A DNA stretch of 64,000 nucleotides from Lineus longissimus (GCF_910592395.1 NC_088311.1:14140501-14204500), one strand, 5' to 3'. Counted from the first letter of the stretch, positions 24,414-35,888 are shown. Notes: a model not told the origin generated them from the letters alone. Translations and numbers: made by a program.

Positions 24414-25289
24414 TTACTGACTAACCCAGGGGGTTGGCTCATCAACAGGAGCCAAAGCATCCTTCCGAGTAAGGTCCTCAACCTTAGCTTCCAACTTGTC
24501 CTTCAAAGACACGGGAGTACGACGCGATGGCAAAATCTTGGGTGCACAGGTATCATCAACCTCCAGATGAACTAGACCAGGTAACGTACCAACATCACCC
24601 TCAAACACTTCCTTATACTTCATTATGAGTGGATCAGTCTCAACTAAAGAAGCAACATGAAAGTTTTCTTCATTAACAGTTATCAACTTCATCTGTTGTA
24701 TCGCACGCGCGCCCAACAAGGGAGTAAATCCTTCATCAACGACGACAAACTCAACTGAGTACTTCTTTCGAGTATCGGGGTTCCTAATAATCACACGACA
24801 TTTACCCAAAGGCAACACTATTGACTTGTTCCACATCTGCAGCGACTGACTACACTTCTCAAGTTTCTTACCCTGTACATACTTAGCAGGGATAATGTTA
24901 ACAGATGCGCCACAGTCTAACTGAAACCTTACAGGTTTCTCGTCAACTAGAAATACAGCATGAATAGCCTTGGGACATTTGCTATCTACAGCATTCACAA
25001 GGTCCAATGTCAAACTAACACTACCGATAAACTCGGACTCGGAATCAACATCTGGCGAAACAGCATGCACCTTCTTCTTTGAACCACGGCCGCCGCCAGG
25101 CTTGGATTGAGATTTCAGCCTTTGTGGTGCCCCCTCGAGGTTGTGAGAGACGGCGGAGACCGTCCTAAGGTTGTGACAGTCCCAACGGAGAATAACTGTA
25201 ATTGGAGTCCTGATTGTGACCAGATCGTCCCCAGGTTGTGACATTCCTAACAGAGAATAACTGTAGTTGCGGTCTATACAAACTGACAA
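24414..25289 (-). pseudogene. Gypsy aspartic protease region
   Basis: An open frame with RFQLDCGASVNIIP, the retropepsin active site written as Asp-Cys-Gly rather than the usual Asp-Ser/Thr-Gly. PLLGARAIQQMKL follows, the flap-to-C-terminal part of the fold. The end reads into the N-terminal approach of the RT (EPTPWVSQ) and stops at TAA. The first 50 residues come from duplicated DNA (25135-25290) and are probably not part of the original protein. Confidence 0.82.
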
Positions 25290-25290
25290 G
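25135..25290 (+). repeat. Direct repeat of about 75 bp at the Gypsy/insert junction
   Basis: GGTTGTGACAGTCCCAACGG...AATAACTGTA recurs as GGTTGTGACATTCCTAACAG...AATAACTGTA. It marks the place where the Gypsy coding region was broken. Confidence 0.75.
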
Positions 25291-25294
25291 AAAG

Positions 25295-25769
25295 CTGATA
25301 TGATATAGAAATGATAAGGACACTGAGTGACATTTATTGAAAATAAGATAATTGTAGGCCCACATAATGAGCAGCATGAAGTATTTTGGGTTATTTACAA
25401 GAAAAGCTGCATGATGAGGACCATTAAAAAGGCAAAGGAGTGGGGCAAAACCGCCACAAGCCTACGGAACGAAGGCTGCCCCCCACCAAAGCCAAATGAT
25501 TGTTTAGTTGTGTGTCACTCAGTGTCGTGTTAAGAACATATTGATTGAATAAACCTTTCAATAATACCCAGTGAGATGCCGTACAGTTCACCCGCATGGA
25601 AAACTGCGTGCCATCCCCTGTATATTGACCAAAATTAAGGGTCGGGCTAAAAAGATGAGGAAATGTAGGGGGATGTTTGAGTGATCCGTCCGCATGAAAG
25701 AACACTAAGTATCTCCCCCTCCAAAAGAAAGCAATTAAACATAACAACAGTGAAAATAAGTATAATTCA
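25295..25769. other. Non-coding junction region
   Basis: It lies between the Gypsy protease region and the tyrosine-recombinase fragment. No gene or clear terminal repeat was seen. It probably holds the 3' end of the DIRS-like element. Confidence 0.45.
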
Positions 25770-26347
25770 AACATGAATGGAGACGTTACGGATACACTTA
25801 TGGAAGGCCTCAGAATTCCATCTACCCGGATAAGCCAGACTGATCGGATAAGCCAGACTGTGCCGCCCAAGAGGCGGCGCCTATACGAAAAGAGTGTCCC
25901 TGATCAAGGGAACATGCCCGCAGTAAACTGTGCAGGTAATGTGAGAAGTGAGCCCGGGTTACCGATGAGCCATCAGCACGCATAAAGAGCGAACCAGGGG
26001 TGGTGTTCCCGAAGCCATCGTTAAATGCCCAGTTAACGACATCGTTATGACATTTAACGAGACCCTAACGATCAGATTAACGACTGTGTCTCGAAGCCAT
26101 CGTTACGGTCTCGTTATTCATATGCGATTAGCGGTGTAGTTACGGTCTCGCTCATTGAGTATAATGCGTAATTCTCCAACGCCGGACAATTGGTTTATTA
26201 GTGGTTATGTTTGCATAATACTCCTCATACATAAAAAGGCCCCACCAGGCACACGCATTTAGTCTATAATCGCCCCTTACTTCAGTTGGTTGATACGGCC
26301 GGATAGGTTTGCATTTGTGATAGCGACGAGAAACTACCGTTTTTGAG

Positions 26348-26602
26348 ATGGCCGACGAGAAATTAAAGAGGAAGCCTAAGTTCACTGAGACTGAGCTTGA
26401 CGCATTGGTGGAAGGCGTTCAGGCAAAGAAAAGGACCGTATTTAACAAATATACAGACGCTGTACATAATGAAGAGAAACGAATAGCATGGCAGAAGATA
26501 ACGGATAGCATTAATTCGGTCTCAAAAACGTTGAGAACGGCATACGACGTGCGGAGGAAGTGGTCTGATTGGACCAGTGTGACTGTAAACCAGTGGATTT
26601 GA
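26348..26602 (+). CDS. MYB/SANT-like DNA-binding protein, first exon
   Basis: 84 residues, starting MADEKLKRKPKFTETELDAL. The tri-helical block (LVEGVQAKKRTVF, RIAWQKITDSINSV, VRRKWSDW) matches the MYB/SANT-like domain of NAIF1-type proteins, the usual partner of Harbinger transposases, which carries the transposase to the nucleus and the element ends. The end of this open frame after RRKWSDW probably runs into an intron. Further coding sequence is found at about 27538-28242. Confidence 0.75.
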   Translation: MADEKLKRKPKFTETELDALVEGVQAKKRTVFNKYTDAVHNEEKRIAWQKITDSINSVSKTLRTAYDVRRKWSDWTSVTVNQWI

Positions 26603-27537
26603 CTTTTGCATTTTGTTAATCCACCCTGTATGTGACTTTTCTGTGGCAATGCGCTGCTGCCACCTATACTGTTTTGACTGGTTTAGGAACTACATTTATT
26701 GCACGGTCGCTATGGTAACGGTCAGTTTAACTTCGTTAATCAGCTTCCTAAAATCATCGGGTTGCTATAATATTTTGAGAATATTACTTGAGGAATTTAA
26801 GTACCTTTTAGGCCTTGATATGAATTTATTTACGTGTGTAAATGACTGGGCACATGGTCGTCTGCTAATTTCTCCATCTTGGAAGCAAAACAATTTTTCT
26901 GAATCTTGAGAAGAAAACTTTTTTTACGCATAAATTCACCTTTCCTAAACCTGGTGCCTGACTTGAGGAAGCATGAATACCCATGGAATGGACTAGACCC
27001 CTTTAGATGATGTTGTGGCTAGTCGGTAATACGCAATCGGGGTGATTTTGAGACCACCTCTGGCTCTGTACCTGTGACCTTGGCTGGCTTTTGCCCAAAC
27101 AGGCTGGTATTCAGCCTCTCTGTCCCTGTCCCACCTCTTGTTTGGTGTCTAACTTTGTGTCTGGCAGGACAGGTTAGCCCTAAGTGATGTCCCGGAGATT
27201 CGTGGCCCGTCGTTTACACGGTTAGGCCCAGTTGTAGGCCAAGAGTTAGGTTTGAGAGAGTCCTGTACATTGTGTAGTGCATCGGCCTGTGCATTGTGAG
27301 GCCTGGCCCTGTTATGATTCAGTGTGAACAATAGTTATCCCAGAGAATCCTTGCGTTCTTTTATTATCTACCCCATACCCAGACCCGCTCGTTGTGGTTG
27401 GCCCCATGGGTATGACGGTCTTAGGACAGCCCCGAACCTGGAGTGTATAGCAATTGTGAGTGAGCAAAGCCGGAGTGAACTGTGAGACCGGACCCACCCC
27501 GCACGGTGGTCGGAGACTGGGCAAGTGCGGGTTACAT

Positions 27538-28242
27538 GACCAAGCAAAAAGATACTCTGCAAAGAAAGGAAATCGCTAAAACGGGCGGTGGGAAAGCTAA
27601 GGATGTGCGCATCAACGAGGTTGAGCGAAAGGTTCTGATGGTCATAGGAAAGACAGCAACAGAAGGGATAGATGGTGGAATTGATACATCTGTGTATTCA
27701 ACACAGTTGTCACATGGGATAAAAAGAGGAGTCGACAGCGCTGCTAGACCTTCAACTTACTCATCGTCAGCTACGCTACATTTTGATGAACTTGACTCTC
27801 CGAATGAAGATTCTGATTCTCAAGAGGTGCAATGTTCTGATTTCTTGGCAGCAGTAATCTTGGTGATGAAGCTGAATCAGATAACCCTGCGCCAGCCAAA
27901 CCAAAGTCCCCGTGGGCACGGCGAATTCCAGAGGGAAAACCGCCGCTGTCTGCTGATTCGTCCGCTACCACAACCAAACCAAAACCAAGTGCAGCCACTG
28001 GGACACCGAAGGGTAGCGTTACGAAATCATCGGTGAAACGTGTAACGGCTAAATCCACAAGCAACGATACATCCATGGAACTTGTGAAAATCGAACGGGA
28101 ACGACTCTCTGTTGAGAAGGAACGTTTAGAATTAGAAAAACAACGACTTGCGATTGAAAAACAGAAACTTGTATTGTTGGAGAAATTCCTCGCTGGGACG
28201 GATAACAATAACGAAACCAGCTACTCCCTAATGGATTTATAA
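27538..28242 (+). CDS. MYB/SANT-like protein, probable downstream exon(s)
   Basis: Open segments include a basic TKQKDTLQRKEIAKTGGGKA region and a C-terminal coiled coil at 28080-28210 (ERERLSVEKERLELEKQ, RLAIEKQKLVLLE), the typical end of NAIF1-like proteins. The frame changes between them near 27850 suggest a frameshift or an intron. Exon borders are not settled. Confidence 0.5.
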
Positions 28243-29033
28243 ATTAAATCATCTAAAGAAGTAATTCAGCAAGATGCTAGGACACACTCTGTCACAAACC
28301 TTTATCTGATTTCTAGAGTCTAACATATCTATTGAATCACGAAATGCAATGAACTAAATACGCTCTCCTCTTAATACTGCTGAGGAAAATATACAATTAA
28401 TCGGTACTTTATAACTAGTTGAAATGTCTCGTTTCATTTCTTCCCTCATATTGGGAAATATGACTTCCGAAATCAGTTGTTGCTGCCATGACTTCCTGTG
28501 TTAAAGCACGGGGTAATGTTACTCCAAAGTCAGATCATCATTCCTATTGCAAAGGTGCGAATAGCATAATGTAGTGACACTACCATTACGTTCTGTTTTT
28601 TTGTCTCAAGATGGATTCAGTGACACAATTAGTGATGCGATAGCAATCATCGCAAGAACATTTACGGTAAAAGATGGGTAGTCACCCAAATCATAAAGCT
28701 TCATCAAAGATGAACTGAATATTATTATAAGCCTCCGAGGCATACATGTAATAGCAGTACAATTGAATACAGGTTGAACCAATAATTTTATTTTATGTTA
28801 ATATTTGTTTATGCTCATCATTGGTTTCCTCAACCTTCACGTTGTAAACGTTTTAAACACGATTCAGCAGTTAGTCTCTGTTGCAGTAAGATTTTGTATA
28901 TTTCTGGAATAAATGTAGTTCATCCTCTGGTAAAATGGCCTTCAATGAGTTCATTTCTAACTCTCACACCTGCGGCATGTACTCGAGCATCATCCCCGAC
29001 CACAGCGTCATCATTGTCATCATCATAATCCAT
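28243..29033. other. Harbinger-1 spacer
   Basis: AT-rich, between the convergent ends of the two transposon genes. No gene or repeat was seen. Confidence 0.6.
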
Positions 29034-30038
29034 CTAAAATTGTTCATTGTCGTCGTCATGGGGAAGAGGAGTATTCCGTTCGATACAAATATTATGTAGA
29101 ATGGCAGTTGCAATGATAACATTCAAACATCGCTGTGGTGAGAACATCAAACAGCCACCCGTCTTATGTAGGCATCGAAAGCGCATTTTCCACCTTCCAA
29201 ATCCCCTTTCAACCACGCCCCGTGTGGATTTATGAGCCCTATTGTATGCTTTCTCAGCCCTGTTTATAGGATTTCTGATTGGAGTCAGGAGCCAAGGGGC
29301 TAATCCATAGCCACTGTCCCCAAGTTGCCATCCACCTTTTATCCTATTGTTTTCCATTTCATCACACAAGCCCGAGTTTTTCCAGATGAAGGAGTCGTGC
29401 GTACTCCCAGGCCATCGGGCAACAACGTCAAAGAACCTTCCATCTGGACCAATGACACCCTGCACATTGATAGCATGAGTACCCTTTCTGGAAATATACA
29501 AGTGTCCTTCAATATGGGGCCCGATGATTGGTACCAGAGAACCATCAACAGTGCCAAGAACATTTGGGAATTGTCGAATTTGATAGAAGGCCTCCTTCTC
29601 TGGCCTCTGATCAGCGATGTCCCTCGGAAATTTTATGTGTCTTTGAAGAAGACGCTCAATCAACGCACCGGATACTGTGTGCACACACCGTGAAACAGAA
29701 TACCGGCTTACTTTCAACGTGTCTCCGGTGACATCCTGAAAACTCCCTTTTGCAAAGAATCTCAGAGCTGCACAGACTTGCACTGCAACGGACAAAACGT
29801 TAGACCGTTTAGTAGGCCTTGCTAAGTCGTCATGTAGTTCATTACACAAATATTGGAGGCCGGCCCGATCCATCCGGTATCTCTTTATAAGTTGGGCGTC
29901 AATCATGGTTTCCAGAGGATTTTCTCTGACAGGATATTCCCGTGGAGTAACTTGCCTGCGTCGGTCTAGTCCATCTTGCCCATTTTGCACTAGTAGATAT
30001 GCAGCAGCCATTGCACACACTAAATGGACCGGTGACAC
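29034..30038 (-). CDS. Harbinger transposase (DDE superfamily 4, HARBI1-like)
   Basis: 334 residues, intact. An N-terminal helix-turn-helix-like region precedes the catalytic core: Asp in GTVDGSLVPI, Asp in LGDSGYGL, Glu in RGVVERGFGRWKMRF. WPGSTHDSFIW and ILHNICIERN are further family blocks. It cuts the terminal repeats and inserts at 3-bp targets. With intact termini and partner gene, this copy could be recent. Confidence 0.88.
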   Translation of the reverse strand: MSPVHLVCAMAAAYLLVQNGQDGLDRRRQVTPREYPVRENPLETMIDAQLIKRYRMDRAGLQYLCNELHDDLARPTKRSNVLSVAVQVCAALRFFAKGSFQDVTGDTLKVSRYSVSRCVHTVSGALIERLLQRHIKFPRDIADQRPEKEAFYQIRQFPNVLGTVDGSLVPIIGPHIEGHLYISRKGTHAINVQGVIGPDGRFFDVVARWPGSTHDSFIWKNSGLCDEMENNRIKGGWQLGDSGYGLAPWLLTPIRNPINRAEKAYNRAHKSTRGVVERGFGRWKMRFRCLHKTGGCLMFSPQRCLNVIIATAILHNICIERNTPLPHDDDNEQF

Positions 30039-30860
30039 TGTGAAGATATATAGCTAATGTATAACTGGGATCAACACTGTATTCTACAATAGAAAGTAAT
30101 TACGCAAAGAATTGAATAACCGAGAATACACCAATAATTTCACGCGAACCGAGCCAGTCTAGGATTTTTATTTTTAACGATGGTCTAACGACAGCTCTGG
30201 GGCTGTCGTTAAATTAACGATGTCGTTAAACGTAACGAACCTTTCGGGCACCGGGACGCATACTTAACGATGGCTTAACGATACCGTAACACATCGTTAC
30301 GCTAACGATGGCTTCGGGAACACCACCCCAGATGTGTCAGGCCGTACAGACAAATAATTGCACATGTTGACCACTGGGCAGAGCAACTTTTGGTCTTGGG
30401 GCGAGATCTGAATGACAACCGGCCGGCTGCCTTTGCTGTGCTTGTATTTTCTAAATACAACCGACATACCGGCTGATGGACTAGCCAAATCTACTTGAAG
30501 GTCCGAACGTTCTAAAAGTGAAGTCAACCTAGCGGAACGCGTGGTAATCTCGCCAATCCTTAGAAAGGCAAAAAACGCAAGTGAGAACATAGCCCTGACC
30601 AATCTCCTGTCGAAATGATCCATGACGACCAGGCCAGTGACGTGAAGGAGTTTAGAGAGAATGGGGACAGTAATGGGCAACCTTACATCCATTGTTTTAT
30701 TGGACTTAGCAAGCCCGGACAAGGCTAGGCCGTTGCGACCATAACGTTATCACCTGGATCTTGCCAGCCATGCATCTTACAAACGTACCTAAATGCTGAG
30801 ACGTAAGATGCGATAGTGGGTGGTTTAAGTCCCTTAGCTCGCAAATGAGCAATGTACAAG

Positions 30861-31490
30861 CCCGGCCCCCCCCCCCACTTCCAATACAATGGGGCCGCAG
30901 GCGCGTTCCCGATTTTTCGGGAAAAGGGGGTTAATTTTCACTCTTGTTTCGGGGAAAAATCCCCGAAAAATCAATAAATAGGGGTGTTATTACTGCTATT
31001 TTCCCTTCAAAAACTGAAAATAGGGGTATATTTTCTCATGTTTTCCTTCCCTGGGTCTTCTTCCCCGAAAAGATTTTTAAAAAGCCCGTTTTACGGGCCG
31101 TTTTATCGCCGGTTAAAATTATCTAACGCGCAGGGGCATGCGGTCATGAATCTTCCCGCCACCCCGTTCCCGCTGTTTCCACGCTGCAGAGAGAATAGGG
31201 TCCGTCAGGGGTGTTGGTAATCGTGTCAATTCCTTCTCCATGTAGTTGAGCTACACTCAACTCCTACATTCCGCCCGGGCCTCAATAAGCCGAGAACAAC
31301 ATGGCACCCGATTCGAGAGGAGTGAACCGTGGCCGGTGCAAAGATTATAATAGGGGGTCAATTTCCTCACAAAAGCCCGCAAATAGGGGGTACAAAAAAA
31401 TGCTGTTTCCTTCCATTAGGGGGTGATTTTAAAACTTGGGAACAAGCCTATGAACCCCCTAAATAAGGGGAGTGGGGGGGGGGCGGCGGG
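30861..31490. mobile_element. 630-bp non-autonomous insertion with 8-bp target duplication
   Basis: TGTACAAG lies at 30853-30860 and 31491-31498. The ends are C-rich (CCCGGCCCCC) and G-rich (GGGCGGCGGG), roughly inverted. No coding content. An 8-bp duplication fits hAT or P-like transposases. Confidence 0.75.
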
Positions 31491-31629
31491 TGTACAAGAG
31501 TAGTAAAATATGTGAAGTGGAGATATGATACTGATCCAGAGAATTCTAAAGGAAGGAAACACAAGCTTAAAAAGGCTCGCAAATAGGCCTTATGAGATCT
31601 AACCTCCAAGTTGGAATTCACCAAGTCCT

Positions 31630-32885
31630 TCACGGATGAAAAAAGTTCGAGTGATGTAACAACGGCTCTATTCTCGTTGGACTGTGATCCATCCCGCAAC
31701 ATCTCGAGGCACGTCGAAAAAGTTGAATCTGTTGACGAGAAAGAGAGTCACACAAAACGTTATTTACGCCGGGAATGTGTTCAGACTTGAACAAAATATT
31801 GTAACGTAGGCATACGAGAACCAACCTGCGTAAAATAGATAGAATAGTGGGCTCCTTAGCCGACTGCTTATTAATCACATGCACCAAAGCTTCATTGTCC
31901 GTGTGGAAAACTATTACTTTGTTGGACAATTCCTTGGACCATAAGTAAAGGGCCAAAACAATGGGGTAAAATTCCAGAATCGCGATATTGAGTGAGCGAT
32001 ACTGTTCCTCCCAAACGCCATAAGCCCAGTGGGTACCAAAGACCACTTCGAATCCAATAGTGGTGGAACTATCCGAGAAAAGATGTAAAGTATCAGAGGA
32101 ATAAAATCGGTCACTGAGGAAAAAACAACGGCCATTAAAACCAGATAAGAATTCCAGCCACATGCTGAGATCCATCTTGACCTCCTTGGTGATACGCCTC
32201 CTGTGAGAGTGATGCTTGAGACCAATAGTAAGATTGATGAGTCGCCTAAGGAAAGGACGCCCAGGGGGCACCACACAGACTGCAAAGTTCAGCAGACCGA
32301 TGAGAGACTGCAACTCGCGGAGAGTGGCCTTTTCCATGCCGAGAAATTGATCAAGTAGGCGAGTACACTTTTGAATCTTGTCTGGGGGCAACCTGGCCTC
32401 CATGTTCCTTGAATCCAACTCAATGCCCACGAAATCAAGCTCCGTTAGCGGACCCACCGTCTTGTCCTCGACCAATGGAACGCCAACCTTGTTGCACATG
32501 TCTGAAAACCTAGCCAAGGCTGCCACACCCTCTGGCAATGACTTAGTTATGAGGAGGAAATCATCCAAAACGTGAGCGATATATGGAATGTGAAGCTTAA
32601 CACGAGCTATCCATTCGAGACTTGTACTGAAACGCTCAAAGAGAGAACATGCTGATGAACAACCCATGGGAAGGCAACGATCATGGAAAAACCTATCTTT
32701 CCAAGAATACCCAAGGAGGGGATAATCAGATGGGTTGACAGGCAGGAGCCGAAAAGCCGATTCGATATCTGTCTTAGCAGGATAACAACCTCGACCAGCC
32801 TGTTTAATCAACTGAATGGCGGTGTCAATTGTTGCGTATTTGACAGTGCATTTATCGAAAGGGATGCCATCATTAATTGAAGAAC
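31630..32885 (-). pseudogene. DIRS-type reverse transcriptase/RNase H, 3' part
   Basis: KTDIESAFRLLPVNP, LPMGCSSACSLFERFS and AHVLDDFLLI (the V-L-D-D catalytic box) define a DIRS-type RT. The thumb has LTELDFVGIELDS. RNase H follows with LFSDSSTTIGFEVVF and FHTDNEALVHVINKQ. The last part shows the C-terminal NNVLCDSLSRQQ block. It continues from the part at 33396-33847 across a solo LTR. Confidence 0.85.
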
Positions 32886-33395
32886 TGTAATCGTATTGTG
32901 TACAAAGGTTGTTGTCATTGCTTATCGTACCTTTAAGGAACAGGTAGCATGTATGCAGGACCGAAAAAGTCTACAGGTAGTTTCAGGTGCGATGCCCCCG
33001 CCGCAATGCGCCATAATGCTAGCCTTTCATTGGCTGCAAAATGTTCCAGTCAGTGGCGCATTGCCCGGGCGCATTGCGGGCCTACCTGTGTGACGCAGCG
33101 ATGACGCTTTATGCTGCATTGCAGTGGCGTATCGCAGCCCTTATTCGGCACCCTGATTGGTTGGTTCCTGTATATATGCCCTTTCCTTGAAGGTGGAAAG
33201 ACAATTATTATTATGATCCGGATAGTCAAGTAAGAGTCAAATAAACGAAAGTACGTATCGTATCTACTTCTCGTGTGAAAGTTTCTCCTTACGATCCCAG
33301 AGAGTTAGTTTCCCCAGGATGGACGGAAGGGTAAAGATTGGTCTCCCCCTGTAGTTAAGGCCAATACGACGAGTGGACAACACGATTAGATAACA
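32886..33395 (+). mobile_element. Solo LTR inserted in the DIRS-like RT
   Basis: 510 bp, starting TGTAATCG and ending GATAACA, flanked by GAAC on both sides (32882-32885, 33396-33399). Removing it rejoins the RT frame at a Lys-Gly-Ser codon run. Internal signals include TATATATG near 33173 and AATAAA near 33240 in the plus orientation. It is the product of LTR-LTR recombination. Confidence 0.85.
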
Positions 33396-33847
33396 GAACC
33401 TTTAGGACAGGACAAATGGTGTATGAGTCTGAACTCACCCGGTTTCTTTTTGGGATGAAACCCGATGGGGGATGTTCTGAAGACCGGAAAAGGAGGAGAC
33501 ACGAATGGCCCAGCCAAGCGACCCTTGGCCAATTCCTTGGCCAATTTGCGATCGACAACATCAGGCATCTCAAGAGCTGTTTTTAGGTTTGGAGCCAAAA
33601 AATCATCGAGATCTCCTTCGTATCCAATACTAAACCCAGACCTAAAGCCCGACAACAAAAGTTCCTTCTTTTCTGTACAGTAACCTTCCAAAAAATTACT
33701 TAATACCGTTGGATTGATTGGAGTTGGAAGACTTGGGGGTGGATCTTGAGGATGAATGACGGGGGAAGTTGGAAGCACCACCAGGGATGGACGTTGGGGA
33801 CTGTTTTGAACTGGAGCACGAGGAAGCTGGGTGGGAACCGTTACCAC
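33396..33847 (-). pseudogene. DIRS-type reverse transcriptase, 5' part
   Basis: It contains LLSGFRSGFSIGYEG, then KELAKGRLAGPFVSPPFP and the GFHPKKKPGEFRLIHHLSCP block, the beginning of the RT fingers in DIRS elements. It overlaps the end of the gag-like frame upstream in another frame and is cut at 33395 by the solo LTR. Confidence 0.82.
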
Positions 33848-34667
33848 ATTTGAAACAGGAATGTGAAACCTTGCAGCTGACGGAGTTGCAGCCCAAACCC
33901 TTGTAAAATCGGAAGCAGGTACCCTGTGGGTATGACACAGAGTACCCTGCCCTCCGAAAGGGACGCTGCTGCTGCTGCTGCTTGTAGACTTGAGTTTGCT
34001 TCACCCCCGAAGACGTATCTGTGGAAAAACGAGAACCCAGGTGGGGACGACCTCTAGACTTGGCAGACATGTGGAGTTCCCAGTTGATGGAAAACCAGGG
34101 ATAAGTAACTGGATCTTGGGACCTGAGGTACCGAAAATTTTGATCATAAAAAAGCCAATCGCCCCCTTCTGAAGCCAAACTGCGGACTATCTCCACATAC
34201 TGTACCAAACCAGCAGTGGAGTCGGGGTGAACCTTTGAATACACCGCAATAAAAACATTGAATGCGGTACACCAATCCTCTATGGATTTTATGCGACGAG
34301 CTTTAGAGGATGGAACGACCTTCAGGGTACCGTCCACTAACTGGAAGGTGCCAGCTTCGGGGACCAGATTTGAAACGGAGGGTTTGGGCAGCATTGAGTC
34401 CAAGTCTACATACTTGTCAGCGACGACCTTAGCACGGACGTCATCTAACACATGAAGATCTATGGGAATGCCCTTAGAATAAAAAAGTATAGGGGGTTTA
34501 TCGGTCGCGTCCTCCTCTAATACTGCTACTTTAGCATGAAGGGGTAACATGCCCGTACCTAATGAGACTGTTGGAACATGGTTAGGATTAGTGGCTACAC
34601 CTATTGGCCTCACTGTTGAAGAAGCACTGGGAGCGGCTTGTGTACCCAGTTGGTTTGCTGGAATCAC
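33696..34667 (-). CDS. Gag-like protein with Cys/His cluster
   Basis: 323 residues. A helical region (SIEDWCTAFNVFIAVYS, TAGLVQYVEIVRSL) resembles the DIRS gag-type protein, followed by Arg/Gln-rich sequence (YKQQQQQRPFRRAG) and a Cys-rich end: CFRFYKGLGCNSVSC, then CFKCGNGSHPASSC. It probably binds the element RNA. It overlaps the RT frame start by about 150 bases. Confidence 0.7.
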   Translation of the reverse strand: MIPANQLGTQAAPSASSTVRPIGVATNPNHVPTVSLGTGMLPLHAKVAVLEEDATDKPPILFYSKGIPIDLHVLDDVRAKVVADKYVDLDSMLPKPSVSNLVPEAGTFQLVDGTLKVVPSSKARRIKSIEDWCTAFNVFIAVYSKVHPDSTAGLVQYVEIVRSLASEGGDWLFYDQNFRYLRSQDPVTYPWFSINWELHMSAKSRGRPHLGSRFSTDTSSGVKQTQVYKQQQQQRPFRRAGYSVSYPQGTCFRFYKGLGCNSVSCKVSHSCFKCGNGSHPASSCSSSKQSPTSIPGGASNFPRHSSSRSTPKSSNSNQSNGIK

Positions 34668-34670
34668 TCC

Positions 34671-35147
34671 CTAACTGCGCAAGGCCGCCATAGCCTGCAC
34701 CTTGACCGACTGCACAATGGTCGGCACTAAATTGTTCTGAATGTCCGCTGACATTGCCTCCACGATTTGTTTGGTGTCAAACTGTGGAGGTCGAGCTATC
34801 TGCAGGTGCGGGGTTGTGAACCGAAAGTCTGGCGGTGGGGAGCAGCGCCCCAATGGGAACTGCGGACGTGAGCGAGGGTCCTCCTTAATTGTCCGAGAAA
34901 TACGCCTCCTGGCTTTGTCCTTCACTTTTTTGCTACGACGAGCCGATTTATGAGATTGTCCGACCGGGCTCGTAGTTGGCGAAATATCAATGGTGTCCAG
35001 AGATTCCTCCTGGGTTGGCGCACAAACTTTCTTCGCGACGGGGGGTGTGACCACCACCACTGATCTCATCCGACTCAGCGCTCGTGGGCCTGGTGTCGGC
35101 CCCGTGTATTCTTTTCGCCGGCGTATTCTTGAGCGTTGCCCTGACAT
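34671..35147 (-). CDS. Small basic first protein of the DIRS-like element
   Basis: About 158 residues from the ATG at 35145-35147, which opens SGQRSRIRRRKEYTG; an earlier ATG in the same frame would give 225 residues. Arg/Lys-rich and Pro-rich, ending in an amphipathic stretch. It stops just before the gag-like frame. No family recognised. Confidence 0.5.
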   Translation of the reverse strand: MSGQRSRIRRRKEYTGPTPGPRALSRMRSVVVVTPPVAKKVCAPTQEESLDTIDISPTTSPVGQSHKSARRSKKVKDKARRRISRTIKEDPRSRPQFPLGRCSPPPDFRFTTPHLQIARPPQFDTKQIVEAMSADIQNNLVPTIVQSVKVQAMAALRS

Positions 35148-35348
35148 GTTGATCTGAAAGACATAAAGCGTAACAATGCTAAGTAACTGTATGACCAGAT
35201 GATCGGTAGGCGTACCGGACAGTGAACGGTTGAACTGGGCCAATATCAACTTTAGGATAAACCCGTCAACGATCCGTGAGCTACTAAGCAAACGATAGCC
35301 AGTAAAAGGGCTAAATTTTAAAATATATAGCATAGGCCAACTGTCCAA

Positions 35349-35888
35349 TAATCATAGCGCACGCTGTACGGGTCTGAAAAGTAACTGAACTAAGCCAACA
35401 AAGAATCCACTAGGCATAGTGGGATAATTGTTATACGGGCTAAAAAACACCTCCTAAAAACGTGGCATAAAACTATAAGATATTGCCCAGGTGGCCGATA
35501 AGCATACCGGACCCCGCCATTAAGTAACTGAGGTAGATAGCTAAGGTGCTAATCTAGCTAGCTACAGAGCCAGCAGAGACTCCACTAGGCATAGTGGAGT
35601 AGCTGCTATACGGGCTAACTATGCAAAGAGAGGGTGTCGTAGACCCCCACCCCGAAAAGACCAACAATATAGCGATCGTAGCCAAAATAACTACTATAGT
35701 AAGGGGGGGGGGCAAGAAGTGCTATATGGGCAACGCAAGAAAACATGCCAGCAAAAAGACGGATATACATTTAATCCCAATAAATTGTATATGTGTAAAC
35801 CTGTCGAGAGTAAGCCAACCGCCCGCATGGAAGTCGTCGAGCCCTCTGACAGATCAACTAAAGTCTAATGAAGAATGGAGCCTGAAGC
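35349..35888. repeat. Non-coding region with diverged direct repeats
   Basis: CCACTAGGCATAGTGG occurs at about 35407 and 35582 in longer matching blocks (roughly 35394-35444 and 35570-35619) that share TATACGGGCTA. It is probably the terminal-repeat region of the DIRS-like element. Otherwise nothing was recognised. Confidence 0.55.

Larger units (their letters stand above)
25998..30328. mobile_element. PIF/Harbinger DNA transposon (Harbinger-1)
   Basis: 4,331 bp with terminal inverted repeats GGGTGGTGTTCCCGAAGCCA at both ends and a 3-bp duplication CAG (25995-25997, 30329-30331). Inside both ends are multiple TAACGA-type subterminal motifs in both orientations. It encodes a MYB/SANT-like protein on plus and a DDE transposase on minus. 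Confidence 0.9.
25822..30722 (-). pseudogene. Tyrosine recombinase split by Harbinger-1
   Basis: The 5' part (30722-30332) has LAFFAFLRIGEITT, the conserved Arg-bearing box of DIRS/Crypton-type recombinases. After the transposon, the 3' part (25994-25822) continues with RAHFSHYLHSLL and HSFRIGAASWAAQSG, the His-x-x-Arg block. The expected final Tyr region is lost after a 19-bp tandem duplication at about 25828-25860. The enzyme would integrate a circular cDNA. It is broken twice. Confidence 0.85.
25700..35620 (-). mobile_element. DIRS-like tyrosine-recombinase retroelement (borders approximate)
   Basis: On the minus strand in order: a basic protein and a CCHC-type gag-like protein, a reverse transcriptase/RNase H of the DIRS type, and a tyrosine recombinase. 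It lacks an integrase. Four later insertions split it. Border sequences could not be fixed; the SGNH reading frame at 35889-36992 on the same strand may belong to it. Confidence 0.75.
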
